Shown: positions 38,083 through 48,932, counted from the stretch's first letter. The stretch is 64,000 nucleotides of DNA from CAYNDB01 sp964395915 (GCA_964395915.1 CAYNDB010000001.1:1-64000); one strand, 5' to 3'. Notes: a model not told the origin generated them from the letters alone. Numbers and translations are program-made.

Positions 38083-39954
38083 TTAGGCTCTCCCGGTAGA
38101 ATACTTGGTCAGGTATATATGCAAGGCTGACAAAGCGGCGGGGGTGACGCCAGAGATTCTGGACGCCTGGCCTAGGTTTAAAGGCTTTATTTTCAATAGC
38201 TTTTCTCGAACTTCGTTAGATAAACCCGGGGTTTGGGAGAAATCGAAATCTGGCGGGAAAGCCTTGTTTTCAGACTGCATAGTTTTCGCCACCAGTTTTT
38301 CCTGCCGTTTGATATATCCTTCATACCGGAAGGTTATTTCCACCTGTTCTTTTTCAACCGAGGAAAAATCGTTTGGAGGATCGTATCGCGGCAGGTCGTG
38401 TAATGTGACACCGGGTCGTTTCAGAAGGTTGGAAAGCAGAATCCCGTCATCTGGTATTTTGCCACCGAGCGCAACCTCCATTCCATTTTTATTTGCGTCG
38501 GACGGTTTTATCCTTGTGCGTGAAAGTTTATCGATCTCTTTTTCTATTCGTTCACGTTTTTGGTTAAAAATAGCGTAACTTGTCTCATCAAGCAGGCCAA
38601 TTTTGTGGCCGATATCGCAAAGGCGCAGGTCTGCGTTGTCATGCCGCAACAGCAATCGAAACTCTGCGCGTGAGGTGAACATACGATACGGCTCGCTTGT
38701 TCCTTTTGTGACAAGGTCGTCTATCATCACTCCAATATATGAGTTTTGCCTTGTCAGAACCAGCTGCTCTATCTCTTTTACGTAAGCCACCGCGTTGATA
38801 CCGGCTATAAGCCCTTGCGCCGCCGCCTCTTCGTAGCCGGAGGTGCCGTTTATCTGGCCGGCGAAGAAAAGGCCCTTGATTTTTTTTGTCTCAAGCGTCG
38901 GATAGACCTGTGTTGGCGGGCAGAAATCGTATTCGATAGCGTAGCCGGCTCGTGTGATCTCCACGTTTTCAAGCCCTGGTATTGTTTGCAGAAATTTTAG
39001 CTGGACGTCGATAGGCAACGATGTGCTAAGCCCGTTTGGATATACCTCGTTCGTCGTCAATCCTTCCGGCTCCAAAAATATCTGATGCTTTCGCTTTTCA
39101 GGAAACCTTTTAACTTTATCCTCGATAGACGGGCAATAGCGCGGGCCAACACCTTCGATCACCCCGGTGTACAAAGGTGAACGTTCCAGATTATTTTCGA
39201 TAACACGCTGTGTTTCTTCTGTTGTATGCGTTATGTGACACGCCACCTGCCTTTGTTTAATGCCATTGGAGAAAAAGGAGAAAGGAGCCGGATTTTCATC
39301 GCCAGGCTGTACTTCGGTTTTAGAAAAATCTATCGTGTCGCAGTCAAGCCTTGGGCATGTGCCGGTCTTCAACCTGCCGATTTCAAAGCCTAACTCACGC
39401 AGGTTGTCGGAGAGACGGTCTGCCGGAGCTTCGCCCGTACGGCCTGCGTGAGTTTGCTCTAACCCTATATGAATCAAACCTTTAAGAAATGTACCGGAGC
39501 ACAGGACAACCGCTTTTGCGTTTATAACATCGCCTGCGCCGGTTTTTACCCCGGTGATTTTACTGTTTTCAATTACGCAGCTATCTACAATTCCCTCAAC
39601 CAAAGTAAGGTTGGGTTCTGTTTTAAGGGTTGTTAGCATTTCGTTTTGATATAGATGCCTGTCCGCCTGTGCGCGGAGTCCATGTACTGCGGGGCCTTTA
39701 GAGCTGTTGAGTATGCGGAACTGTATTCCTGTGGAGTCGATACATTTTGCCATCTGTCCGCCGAGCGCATCGATCTCGCGGACGAGATTGCCCTTGGCCA
39801 GGCCGCCTATGGCAGGGTTACAGCTCATGGCGCCGATCTGTTTTATGTTGATAGTGATCAACATCGTGGCAAGGCCCATCCGCGCGCATGCAAGCCCCGC
39901 CTCGCACCCTGCGTGCCCACCGCCGATAACTATTACGTCGTAGCTCTTTATCAT
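38083..39954 (-). CDS. mnmG: tRNA uridine-5-carboxymethylaminomethyl modification enzyme MnmG (GidA)
   Basis: 623 residues, FAD protein: VIVIGGGHAGCEAGLACARMG, CNPAIGGLAKGNLVREIDALGG, VLCSGTFLKGLIHIG, RLKTGTCPRL, YCPSIEDKV, GLFFAGQINGTSGYEEAAAQG and the C-terminal RISGVTPAALSALHIYL. With MnmE it modifies the wobble U of several tRNAs. mnmE is not adjacent within the window. It heads the mnmG-rsmG-parA-parB run. Confidence 0.97.
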   Translation of the reverse strand: MIKSYDVIVIGGGHAGCEAGLACARMGLATMLITINIKQIGAMSCNPAIGGLAKGNLVREIDALGGQMAKCIDSTGIQFRILNSSKGPAVHGLRAQADRHLYQNEMLTTLKTEPNLTLVEGIVDSCVIENSKITGVKTGAGDVINAKAVVLCSGTFLKGLIHIGLEQTHAGRTGEAPADRLSDNLRELGFEIGRLKTGTCPRLDCDTIDFSKTEVQPGDENPAPFSFFSNGIKQRQVACHITHTTEETQRVIENNLERSPLYTGVIEGVGPRYCPSIEDKVKRFPEKRKHQIFLEPEGLTTNEVYPNGLSTSLPIDVQLKFLQTIPGLENVEITRAGYAIEYDFCPPTQVYPTLETKKIKGLFFAGQINGTSGYEEAAAQGLIAGINAVAYVKEIEQLVLTRQNSYIGVMIDDLVTKGTSEPYRMFTSRAEFRLLLRHDNADLRLCDIGHKIGLLDETSYAIFNQKRERIEKEIDKLSRTRIKPSDANKNGMEVALGGKIPDDGILLSNLLKRPGVTLHDLPRYDPPNDFSSVEKEQVEITFRYEGYIKRQEKLVAKTMQSENKAFPPDFDFSQTPGLSNEVREKLLKIKPLNLGQASRISGVTPAALSALHIYLTKYSTGRA

Positions 39955-40063
39955 GGGAAACGATTGTAACTCAACAAATGAAAAAGCGCCGGTTATAGTT
40001 TAATTGATAGAGAGATAATTGATTAACAGGCAAGTCATGTTATCGTGTTTGAGATTCGCTTTT

Positions 40064-40140
40064 GCGCCCGTAGCTCAACTGGATAGAGTAACGGACTTCG
40101 AATCCGTAGGTTGCAGGTTCGAATCCTGCCGGGCGCACCA
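40064..40140 (+). tRNA. tRNA-Arg (anticodon TCG)
   Basis: 77 nt including encoded CCA. Acceptor stem GCGCCCG/CGGGCGC, D-arm TAGCTCAACTGGATAGAGTA, anticodon stem ACGGA/TCCGT around loop CTTCGAA (anticodon TCG), T-loop GGTTCGAATCC. All stems pair. It is divergent from mnmG. Confidence 0.97.
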
Positions 40141-40156
40141 ATCTATCAAATAAGGC

Positions 40157-40531
40157 CTAGTGATCTTTAGTCAGCGTTGCGTCAATGACTTCCAGCAGGT
40201 CTTTTCTTTCAAAGGGTTTTCTCAACGCGCCCGTAGCGCCCATTGACAGCGCTATATTAAGAAAATCAGTGTGAACAACCCGCCCTCCGCCAGAAATAGC
40301 GATGATTTTCACATCCCGGAAATCTTTGCGTAGCTTTACTATGGCCTGTAGCCCATCCTCGTTCGGCATCAGGATATCGGTAATAACAAGGTCCGCGGGC
40401 GCTTCTTTATAGGAGTTAACCCCGATCTCTCCATCGGAAGCCAGTGTCACTGTGTGTCCGGCGCTTTCCACCATTTGTTTTAGCATCCGACGCACCTGCT
40501 CGTCATCGTCAATTATAAGAATATGAGCCAT
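40157..40531 (-). CDS. CheY-like single-domain response regulator
   Basis: 124 residues, one receiver domain: acidic pocket ILIIDDDEQVRRML, phosphoacceptor Asp in ADLVITDILMPNEDGL, signalling Ser in IIAISGGG and Lys in ALRKPFERKDLL. No output domain. It starts 1 nt after the hybrid kinase stop, so it is the last gene of the signalling operon and its likely phosphorylation target. Confidence 0.93.
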   Translation of the reverse strand: MAHILIIDDDEQVRRMLKQMVESAGHTVTLASDGEIGVNSYKEAPADLVITDILMPNEDGLQAIVKLRKDFRDVKIIAISGGGRVVHTDFLNIALSMGATGALRKPFERKDLLEVIDATLTKDH

Positions 40532-40532
40532 C

Positions 40533-43500
40533 TTACACCTCCATTTCCGTTTGATCTAACACCCGGCGCACGGTTCTACCGAGATCATTAGGTATTATTG
40601 GTTTCAAAAGCAGCTCGCGCACACCAATCGTTTTTACTTTTTCAAGAGACACCGTTTTGGCAAAACCTGTCATCATAATTATGGGAGTATTCGGACGAAC
40701 CTTATGAATGGCTCTTGCCAAAGCTTCACCCATCATGCCCGGCATAGACTGATCCGTAATAACAAGATCAAATTTATCAGAATCCTCGAGAAAACTTTCC
40801 AATGCGTCGCCACTGCTACTGAAAGCCACCGCATCATATCCCAACCGTTTCAGCATCTGTTCCATCAACCGGACGATAGACACTTCGTCATCAACCACCA
40901 GAATTTTCTCATTACCATGTGGAACAGATGGCTCGGCGCTGGGTTCCACTGATACAGCGGACTCGACACGGGGCAGGTATATATTAAACGTGGCCCCTTT
41001 CCCGATTTTGCTTTCAACCGTGATGGCTCCTCCATGGGCGCCAACGATCCCATGTACAGCGGCAAGCCCCATGCCGGTGCCTTCACCCACATCCTTTGTC
41101 GTAAAGAAAGGCTCAAATATTCGTTCAATGGTGGCCTTGTTCATCCCATGACCGGTGTCGCTCACGGAAAGCAGAACATAAGGGCCTTCGCGTAATTTGG
41201 CATTGGTCTCGGCAAGGTCGATGTCCACATCGACCGCCGTAAGACTCACTTCAAGAACACCGCCGCTATGCTGCATGGCGTGGGACGCGTTGGTGGCAAG
41301 GTTCATCACCACCTGATGTATCTGTGACGGATCCGCCATGACAGTATCGAATTTCATGTTTACGTTCTGGCGAATTACGATGCTCGGCGGGATAGAGACT
41401 TTCATAAGTTTTAAAACTTCCTTAACGATCAGATGCAACTGAATCGGTTGAAACTCCTGCTCTGTTTGGTGGCTGAAGGCGAGAATTTGTCTGACCAGGT
41501 CTTTAGCCCTGGCGCCAGCCTTGATTACCTCATCAAGGTTTTCGCGCGCATCGCTTCCTTCCGGCAGATAGTCAACCACCAGGCTTGAATAGCCAAGCAT
41601 AGCGAAGAGGATGTTGTTAAAATCGTGCGCTATGCCTCCAGCCAATGTGCCCATGGCCTCCATTTTCTGCGCCTGACGAAACTGTCTTTCAAGCATAACT
41701 TCTCGTGTTACGTCACGCTTGACGGCAACGTAACCGATTATTGTGCTGGATGGGTCTTTAATTGGCGAGATGGTGGCCTCTTCTTCAAATAACTCTCCAT
41801 TTTTCTTTTTATTAATGAAATGGCCGACCCAGGCCTCGCCGCCGGTAATCGTCTCCCACATCTCGGTATAGAAAGATTCATCATGTTTTCCGCTCTTGAG
41901 TATATTGGGGTTTTGCCCAATGACCGCATCAGCCTTGTAGCCGGTTATACGTTCGAAAGCCGGGTTGACATATTGTATAGTTCCGTCAGTATCGGTGATA
42001 ACCACAGTTTCCTCAGCCTGTTCAATGGCTGTGTGCAATCGGGAAACCTCTTTTTCTGTTTTCTTTTGCTTTTCAGCCGCTCTCAGTGATGCGATTCCAT
42101 AGGATACATCACCCGCAAGCTCCATCAAAAGAGACATTTCCTGCTTATCAAAGCCGTTAGGCTTGGCGGAATAAATGTTAAGAGCTCCAATCGCTTCTGA
42201 ATTAATGACCAGAGGGATTGCGGCGGAGGAAGCATAGCCTCTTTTTTCCGCTTCCCGTCGCCATGGTTTAAAACGTGGATCAGTATGAATATCCTGGGCT
42301 ATGACAGGCTTGCGCGTTCTTATGGAAGTCCCCGTCGGCCCTTGCCCCCGTTCAGTATCGGCCCATGTAATATTCAGGGTTTCCAGATATCCCTCCTCAT
42401 AACCGGCTTGAGCCATCGGTCGCACCGGTTTCCCCCCATCGTGATCGGCGTAACCTATCCAGGCCATGCAATAATCATCGTCATCAGTAATAATACCTTT
42501 GCACATATCATCTAAAAGTTCCCGCTCACTTTTCGAATGTATAAGAGTCTCATTACAATTGCTTATCATTCGAAGCATTCTATTAGTTTTATTGAGTTCC
42601 TCCTCCGCCCTTTTACGCTCGGTAATATCGCGTATCGCCGCGGTAAATATTCGATTTTTCCCGTCGATTTCAGTATCTTCAATTTTTATTTCAATCGGAA
42701 AAACCGCGCCATCTTTATGAAGCCCCTCCATCTCCATGCGGCGATCCACTATTATTGGCGTTGTGTTCTCAAGGTATCTTTTCATCCCGGCGCTATGGGC
42801 GGCCCGATATTTTTCGGGCATTAATTTAGTGATGTGTACGCCGATTATCTCCTCTAATGAATAACCAAAAATATGGAGCAGTTCCTGGTTGACATAATGA
42901 ATCCGCGAATCCGTACCCACAGCGATTATTCCCTCACCAACAGTGTTCAGGATGGCGCTGGTTCTTTGATGCGCGACTTTCAGGTCATGTTCCGCCTGTT
43001 TGCGTTCTGTTATGTTCTGTACGATAGCTACGAATCGACCCGGTTCCCCAGGCGGCGCCACACATTGCAGAGAAATTTCCACAGGGATAAGATGCCCGTC
43101 CTTATGCTTATGTACGGTCTCGAAGTGGTGGGAATCTTTGCTGCTATCAAGCAAGGGCGCCACCATCTCGCGGAAACTCTCCTCGGTATACTCCGGTTTA
43201 ATGTCAACAGGAGTCATATTCATCAACTCTTCACGGCTGTATCCCACCAGCTCAACCGATCCCTGATTAACATAGATGAATTTCAATGTTTTTGCATCGA
43301 ACATGAAAACGCAATCCAAAGTCTGGTCGAGTGTTTCCCGGAATTGTTTCAGCTCTTTTACAGCCATTTTCTGTTCTGTAATATCCCTGGTTGTTGCGAC
43401 ACTACAAGGCACATCGTTAATATTAATAATTTCCGCTGAAAACAAGCATGTTCGCGTTTCTCCCGATTTCACACGAATCTCAAGTTCCTTATCTCTTACA

Positions 43501-44906
43501 TACCCCTGTTTTTGCAACAAGGATACGAGCATGTCACGATCGGCCGGGTTTACCCATATGTTAAGTTCGGTAGAAGTTTTACCAACAGCTTCTTCGCTTT
43601 TATAACCAAAAATTCGCTCGAACCCCTGGTTGACTTCAATATATTTTCCGTCTTTTAAAGTAGTAATGGTTATCGAGTCCGGAGTGAATTTAAAAGCATT
43701 AGAAAATTTTTCCTCTGAATCGCGAAGGGCGGCTTCGGCCATCTTGCGGTCATCGATATTGGCGCCGGTTCCGACCATTCGAAGCGGTTGACCATCGGCG
43801 CCTCGTTCAACAACCCTTCCACGGCCCTTATTCCAGTGGTACACTCCCGATTCCATTCGAAGCCTGTTTTCACACTGGTAATATTCGGTTCGCCCTTCAA
43901 AATGCGCTTTCAATTTTTCTTGAGTATTTTGAATATCATCAGGGTGAACGATACTTTCCCAGAAGCTCACATGAGGCTCAACCTCGTCCCGCGTATAACC
44001 GAGATTCTTAACCCACTTGTCGCTGTATAAAACTTCACCGGTTTTAATATTCCAGTTCCATGAGCCGTCACTGGTGGCGTCTAGCGTGAGCCTGAGAGTT
44101 TCTTCGTTTCTCCGCAAAGCCTCCTCCGCCCTTTTACGCTCGGTTATATCTTCGCCTATGCTCATGGTCCCATATGTATTTCCATGCTTGTTTTTAAATG
44201 TCGTATTGTTCCATTTAATTAAACGCACATCCCCGCTAGGAAGAAGAATCGGATTTTCATATTTTGCGTATGAACCGGCTAGGATTTGGTCTTGATGAAC
44301 ATTATGAATATCAGGCCGATCTTTTTTCGGGATAAAATTTTTGACCCAGCTTTGTCCTACAAGCTCCTCAGAGCTTAAGCCGAATAGCTTGCATAAAGCC
44401 CGGTTCACATAAGTTATATTTCCCTCGTTATCCAGCCCGACAGCGATCAAATCAAGATTTTCAATATGAAAGTGAAACCTTTCTTCGCTCTCTTTTAAGG
44501 CGCTCTCCGCCTGTCTGCGCTGTTTCCTGATCTCGGCGTCGGATAATTCGCGTTTAATGGCAGGCACAAGACGCGACCATGATCCTTTTATTATGTAGTC
44601 ATGCGCGCCGGCTTTCATTGCCGCCACAGCCACGTCTTCGCCAATAGTTCCTGAAACCAGAATGAACGGAAGATCGATGCCCGATTTTTTTAAAAGCTCC
44701 AGCGCTTCAAGACCGCTGAAACGTGGCATGGAATAATCGGCGATAATTATTTTCCAGGAGCCCCTCTCAAGCTCTGCGGAAAAATCTTTCGGTGTGTCTA
44801 CGAGCGTGAATTCAGGATCGTAGCCGCCGCGCCTAAGTTCACGAACCAGCAGAGCCGCGTCGTCTTTCGAATCCTCAACAATCAAAACACGTAGAGGTTC
44901 ACTCAT
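40533..44906 (-). CDS. Giant hybrid histidine kinase: REC, six PAS, GAF, HisKA, HATPase, REC
   Basis: 1457 residues, no membrane helix. Order by residue: receiver 1-125 (VLIVEDSKDD, IIIADYSMP), PAS ~140-260, ~270-390, ~395-515, ~520-640 and ~645-770, GAF ~785-935 (GPTGTSIRTRKPVIAQDI), PAS ~950-1075, phosphoacceptor His in GTLAGGIAHDFNN, ATPase boxes (VMNLATNASHAM, SVSDTGHGM, GTGMGLAAVHG) and a C-terminal receiver (LVITDQSMPGMMG). It sits 0 nt after a CheY-like gene. Ligands are unknown; domains 3-4 resemble those of the neighbouring kinase. Confidence 0.93.
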   Translation of the reverse strand: MSEPLRVLIVEDSKDDAALLVRELRRGGYDPEFTLVDTPKDFSAELERGSWKIIIADYSMPRFSGLEALELLKKSGIDLPFILVSGTIGEDVAVAAMKAGAHDYIIKGSWSRLVPAIKRELSDAEIRKQRRQAESALKESEERFHFHIENLDLIAVGLDNEGNITYVNRALCKLFGLSSEELVGQSWVKNFIPKKDRPDIHNVHQDQILAGSYAKYENPILLPSGDVRLIKWNNTTFKNKHGNTYGTMSIGEDITERKRAEEALRRNEETLRLTLDATSDGSWNWNIKTGEVLYSDKWVKNLGYTRDEVEPHVSFWESIVHPDDIQNTQEKLKAHFEGRTEYYQCENRLRMESGVYHWNKGRGRVVERGADGQPLRMVGTGANIDDRKMAEAALRDSEEKFSNAFKFTPDSITITTLKDGKYIEVNQGFERIFGYKSEEAVGKTSTELNIWVNPADRDMLVSLLQKQGYVRDKELEIRVKSGETRTCLFSAEIININDVPCSVATTRDITEQKMAVKELKQFRETLDQTLDCVFMFDAKTLKFIYVNQGSVELVGYSREELMNMTPVDIKPEYTEESFREMVAPLLDSSKDSHHFETVHKHKDGHLIPVEISLQCVAPPGEPGRFVAIVQNITERKQAEHDLKVAHQRTSAILNTVGEGIIAVGTDSRIHYVNQELLHIFGYSLEEIIGVHITKLMPEKYRAAHSAGMKRYLENTTPIIVDRRMEMEGLHKDGAVFPIEIKIEDTEIDGKNRIFTAAIRDITERKRAEEELNKTNRMLRMISNCNETLIHSKSERELLDDMCKGIITDDDDYCMAWIGYADHDGGKPVRPMAQAGYEEGYLETLNITWADTERGQGPTGTSIRTRKPVIAQDIHTDPRFKPWRREAEKRGYASSAAIPLVINSEAIGALNIYSAKPNGFDKQEMSLLMELAGDVSYGIASLRAAEKQKKTEKEVSRLHTAIEQAEETVVITDTDGTIQYVNPAFERITGYKADAVIGQNPNILKSGKHDESFYTEMWETITGGEAWVGHFINKKKNGELFEEEATISPIKDPSSTIIGYVAVKRDVTREVMLERQFRQAQKMEAMGTLAGGIAHDFNNILFAMLGYSSLVVDYLPEGSDARENLDEVIKAGARAKDLVRQILAFSHQTEQEFQPIQLHLIVKEVLKLMKVSIPPSIVIRQNVNMKFDTVMADPSQIHQVVMNLATNASHAMQHSGGVLEVSLTAVDVDIDLAETNAKLREGPYVLLSVSDTGHGMNKATIERIFEPFFTTKDVGEGTGMGLAAVHGIVGAHGGAITVESKIGKGATFNIYLPRVESAVSVEPSAEPSVPHGNEKILVVDDEVSIVRLMEQMLKRLGYDAVAFSSSGDALESFLEDSDKFDLVITDQSMPGMMGEALARAIHKVRPNTPIIMMTGFAKTVSLEKVKTIGVRELLLKPIIPNDLGRTVRRVLDQTEMEV

Positions 44907-45368
44907 TTACTTTCCTTTAAAAGTTGGTGGAGGCTCGTTTAAAAGAAGCCAGTACAAGCCAAGCCGCTGGACCGCTTCGGAAAACCGGGTAAAGTCAACA
45001 GGCTTTCGTACGTAGCTGTTGGCTCCGAGGCTGTAGCTTTCAATCATGTCCTTCTCCTCGTCAGACGAAGTCAGAACCACAATGGGAAGAAATTTTGTTC
45101 TCTCATCCGCTCGCAATCGCTTAAGCACATCCAGCCCGCCCATTTTAGGAAGTTTCAAGTCGAGCAAGGTGACCGTCGGCATAACGCTTGTGTCTCGTCC
45201 CTCGTAGGCTCCCGTTGCAAACAGGTAGTCCAGCGCCTCCTCCCCGTCACGCACCACCACCACCTCGTTGGCTATGTTGTTCTTTTTCAGCGCCCGCAAC
45301 GTCAGAGCCTCATCATCAGGATTGTCCTCAATTAGAAGTATGAATTTATCACCAATCATAATTATCAC
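44907..45368 (-). CDS. Rcp1-like single-domain response regulator
   Basis: 153 residues: [40 protein letters not shown] (phosphoacceptor Asp), [25 protein letters not shown]. This is the Rcp1 type that receives phosphate from kinases with HisKA motif SHDLRAPLRGI, precisely the type encoded 6 nt upstream. Start could be either of the two Met residues (MIIMIGDK). Confidence 0.92.
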   Translation of the reverse strand: MIIMIGDKFILLIEDNPDDEALTLRALKKNNIANEVVVVRDGEEALDYLFATGAYEGRDTSVMPTVTLLDLKLPKMGGLDVLKRLRADERTKFLPIVVLTSSDEEKDMIESYSLGANSYVRKPVDFTRFSEAVQRLGLYWLLLNEPPPTFKGK

Positions 45369-45374
45369 CCCGGC

Positions 45375-48300
45375 TTACAATGTGAAATAAAATATAGCCC
45401 CTTTACCTAATTCAGCATCCGCCCAGACTCGTCCACCATGGCGGTGAATGGTGCGTTGAACGGTGGCCAGCCCGATACCTGTTCCCGGGAACTCGGCCCT
45501 TGAGTGGAGACGCTGGAACGCGCAGAACAGTTTTCCAGTGTATTTCATGTCAAATCCCACACCGTTATCACGTACGAAATAAACCGTTTTCCCATCTCGC
45601 CGGGTCGAGCCGATTTCTATACTCGCCTCCGAACGTTTTCCTGTGAACTTCCATGCGTTGCTAATAAGGTTATAAAGCGCAACGTGTAACAGGCGTTTGT
45701 CACCCTCCGTTTCCAGACTTTCCTCAACAGTAAATTCAACACTACGCTCCGGCTGTTCTTTCCGCAGGTCATGCGCCACATCATACGCCAGCGCGGTCAG
45801 GTCTACCCGTTCGTAAGTCATCTCGCTTCTGGTCACGCGGGAAAGTGTTAAAAGATCATCGATCAGTTCAGACATTCGCAAGGTGGCGGCCCGCACGCGG
45901 TTAAGATAATCCTTGCCGTTGTCGTCCACTTTATCGGCATAATCTTCAAGAAGAGCCTGGCTGAATCCGTCTATGCCGCGTAGCGGAGCGCGCAGATCGT
46001 GCGAGACGGAATATGCGAACGCTTCCAGCTCATTGTTAACGGCGGCAAGCTCGATCGTGCGCTCTTCGACCATCTCCTCAAGATGATCGCGGTGTTTGAC
46101 TAGTTCCTCCTCCGCCAGCTTGCGCTCGGTGATCACGCGCCCCTCCGGGATCAAGTATTGCACAACCTCTCGTTCATCGTGGATCGAGTGCATGCTGAAT
46201 TCAATCCATATTAGTGATCCGTCCGTGGCCTGAAACTGGATATCATGCAGTATAGATTTTCCAGAGATACATTGTTCAATGTCACGTTTGATTATCTCCC
46301 GGACTTCATCGGAGTATGACCACCAAGCTATATCGAAGAACTTCTTCCCTCTCACATCTTCCAATTTGAATCCGGTCGCTTTGAGCGGCGCGTTGTTTAT
46401 GAAGATGATGTCTCCGCTCGGATCCAGCACCCCAACAAACGTGACCATGCCGTTGAGTACTTCACTCTGAAACCGATCCTTCTCGCGCAGCGCCTCCTCC
46501 GCCAGCATGCGTTCGGTGATGTCCTGTGCGGCGCCAACCGACCGTAACGGCTTTCCATTATCGTCATAGAACGTTTCACATTTCTCGTTTACATATTTAA
46601 TGGAACCGTCCTTCATCAACAGGCGGTGGGTGATCTCATAAGGTTCCCGACTATTAAGCGAATCGGTATAGGCTTTATTCACGATATCTCTGTCTTCCGG
46701 ATGTATGGTATCCAAAAAGGCCTCATAGGTTGCGCCGAAATCTTTTGGGTCCATTTCGAATATTCGATATATTTCATCCGACCATTTCAGTTCGTTATTT
46801 ACAAGATCGAGGTCCCAGTTGCCAAGATGGGCGATACGTTGCGCTTCGGAAAGGCTCGCTTCACTTTTTCTTAACGCTTCCTCCGCTATTTTGCGTTCGG
46901 TGATATCTGTCACAAAGGCCATAAACCGGCCAGTTTCTCCAGGTTGCTCCATATATTGCAAAAATATTTCCACCTGAACAAGTCTTCCGTTTTTATGCCT
47001 GTGCACAGTCTCAAAGCGGTGGGAGCTTTTACTTCCATCCAGCAACGGAGCGATCATTTCGCGGAAACTTCTCTCGGTAAATTGCGGTTTGATATCAACG
47101 GGAGTCATATTCAGCAACTCTTCCCGGCTATACCCGACCTGATTAACCGCCCCTTTATTCACATATATAAATTTCAGGGCTTTGGCGTCGAACATAAAGA
47201 CGCAGTCCAGCGTCTGGTCAAGAGTCTCTTTAAATTGTCTCAGCTCTTTTTCCGCCTCCATACGCTTTGTTATATCGCGGGCGATGGTAATCAAACAGGG
47301 CTGCCCACTCAGGTCAATGGATTCGGCGGAAATTTTACAGATAATACTTTTGCCTGTCTTGGTTCTAAACTTCGTCTCAAAATTCGTAACCTTGCCTTTA
47401 TTTTGCAAATGTTCAATGAAATGTTTGCGATCCTCAGGGGCGCTCCATATGCCGAGGTCCAGCGTAGTTTTTCCCAGCGTCTCCTCGCGGCTGAAACCTG
47501 TGATCTGTTCAAAACCATCATTAACTTCAATGAGGCGGCCGTCCTCCAGCAAGGTGATAGTGATAGAGTCCGGAGTGGACTGGAACGCCTTGGAAAACCT
47601 CTCCTCCGATTCGCGAAGTGTTTTATCAGCTTGCAGCCGCTCCATTTCCGCCGCCGCCCTGGTGGTGACATCCCGAACAATAGCTATCATGAATGTCTTG
47701 CCTTCTATTTCTATAAGCGACGCTGAAATTTCCACAGGCAGAAGATTTCCTTTCTTTGTACGGCAGGAAAGTTCATCCGTCCAGCCCTGTCCCGCTGCAA
47801 AAACCTGTTGGACAAAATCCCCAAGCCTTTTCATCTCACCCGGATGAATGGCGGACATGGGAGTTGATAACAATTCTTCACGCGAGTAACCAAGCATATC
47901 GCAGGCCTTTGGATTAACATCGACGATTTTATCCTGCCCCGGGTCAACCATAAATATCGCGTCGTAGGAATTCCTGAAAATGTTTCTAAATCGCTCCTCG
48001 CTTTTTCTTAACCCTTCCTCCGCCTGTTTGCGATTTTTATCTTTTCGGAAAAGTATTATGCCGGCGGCCACGAAAAGAAAAAAACTTATGGCTGAAAGCA
48101 GATAATACAGCCGTTGTTGGTGGGTCAGGCTTTGATATTTTAAACGGTTGATTATGCCAACAACGGTGTCAATCTCGAGTAATATTTCTTTAAATAATTT
48201 GTCGAATCGCTGATCCAGCGATGAACCGATACCGCCTTGCTTCACATTTGCCCAGCGCTCTTCGGCTATTTCCCTAAAAGCTTCTGTTGAGGTTTTAAGC

Positions 48301-48692
48301 TTTTCAAGACGCGCCAGCAGTTCCCGGTTGGAAACCGAACGACCAATGACACCGGGAATGTTGCTTTTCCCGTTAATGGCGTCGTCGATAGCATTCGCTA
48401 CGTTTTCCATATCCCGCCAGACATACTCAATCTGGACGGTATCGTCTCCTGTTATCAATTCTTCAAGCCACAGATGTCCGGTGGAGATATTTACCTTGGC
48501 CTTGTTCATATTATCAACGAGGGGATCGTTGATACGAATATAATCAACCCACGACCAATGATTTACAGCAAGAAGCCCAAGAAATAGAAACGCGGTGACA
48601 AGAGCCACCCATATAATAGAGAAGGACTTTCCACTCATGGTCGCCGGATTATCAGACTGCGCCCTTTTTGTCATGACCCCACCTTGGTTCAT
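45375..48692 (-). CDS. Membrane-bound multi-PAS histidine kinase
   Basis: 1105 residues. Two membrane helices (SIIWVALVTAFLFLGLLAV near 28-46; LLSAISFFLFVAAGIILF near 198-215) flank a ~150-residue periplasmic helical sensor domain. Then five PAS modules (~225-345, 360-480, 485-605, 610-730, 740-860), a HisKA domain (FAYSVSHDLRAPLRGIDGFS) and a HATPase (LISNAWKFTG, VRDNGVGFDM, GTGIGLATVQR). First gene of the four-gene signalling operon 48692-40157. Second and third PAS closely resemble two in the hybrid kinase. Confidence 0.93.
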   Translation of the reverse strand: MNQGGVMTKRAQSDNPATMSGKSFSIIWVALVTAFLFLGLLAVNHWSWVDYIRINDPLVDNMNKAKVNISTGHLWLEELITGDDTVQIEYVWRDMENVANAIDDAINGKSNIPGVIGRSVSNRELLARLEKLKTSTEAFREIAEERWANVKQGGIGSSLDQRFDKLFKEILLEIDTVVGIINRLKYQSLTHQQRLYYLLSAISFFLFVAAGIILFRKDKNRKQAEEGLRKSEERFRNIFRNSYDAIFMVDPGQDKIVDVNPKACDMLGYSREELLSTPMSAIHPGEMKRLGDFVQQVFAAGQGWTDELSCRTKKGNLLPVEISASLIEIEGKTFMIAIVRDVTTRAAAEMERLQADKTLRESEERFSKAFQSTPDSITITLLEDGRLIEVNDGFEQITGFSREETLGKTTLDLGIWSAPEDRKHFIEHLQNKGKVTNFETKFRTKTGKSIICKISAESIDLSGQPCLITIARDITKRMEAEKELRQFKETLDQTLDCVFMFDAKALKFIYVNKGAVNQVGYSREELLNMTPVDIKPQFTERSFREMIAPLLDGSKSSHRFETVHRHKNGRLVQVEIFLQYMEQPGETGRFMAFVTDITERKIAEEALRKSEASLSEAQRIAHLGNWDLDLVNNELKWSDEIYRIFEMDPKDFGATYEAFLDTIHPEDRDIVNKAYTDSLNSREPYEITHRLLMKDGSIKYVNEKCETFYDDNGKPLRSVGAAQDITERMLAEEALREKDRFQSEVLNGMVTFVGVLDPSGDIIFINNAPLKATGFKLEDVRGKKFFDIAWWSYSDEVREIIKRDIEQCISGKSILHDIQFQATDGSLIWIEFSMHSIHDEREVVQYLIPEGRVITERKLAEEELVKHRDHLEEMVEERTIELAAVNNELEAFAYSVSHDLRAPLRGIDGFSQALLEDYADKVDDNGKDYLNRVRAATLRMSELIDDLLTLSRVTRSEMTYERVDLTALAYDVAHDLRKEQPERSVEFTVEESLETEGDKRLLHVALYNLISNAWKFTGKRSEASIEIGSTRRDGKTVYFVRDNGVGFDMKYTGKLFCAFQRLHSRAEFPGTGIGLATVQRTIHRHGGRVWADAELGKGAIFYFTL

Positions 48693-48932
48693 TACTAATA
48701 AATGGTAACAATAATTATCAATATATTGCGAAGAAATAAGGGAATTCTTGTAAACTCGTAATTTTTATAAGTTTGCTCTGGTGATCGGGAAGGGGGTAAA
48801 GCTATTGATTCATTATGCTTTTACCAGCCCTTGTCACCCGTTTCAACGGTCGTATTTTGCATAAAAAAACCAGCCATTTTTCATGCCTCCCTTTTTTGTA
48901 ACTGACTTATGTAACTTCCGCCCCTGTTTCAT

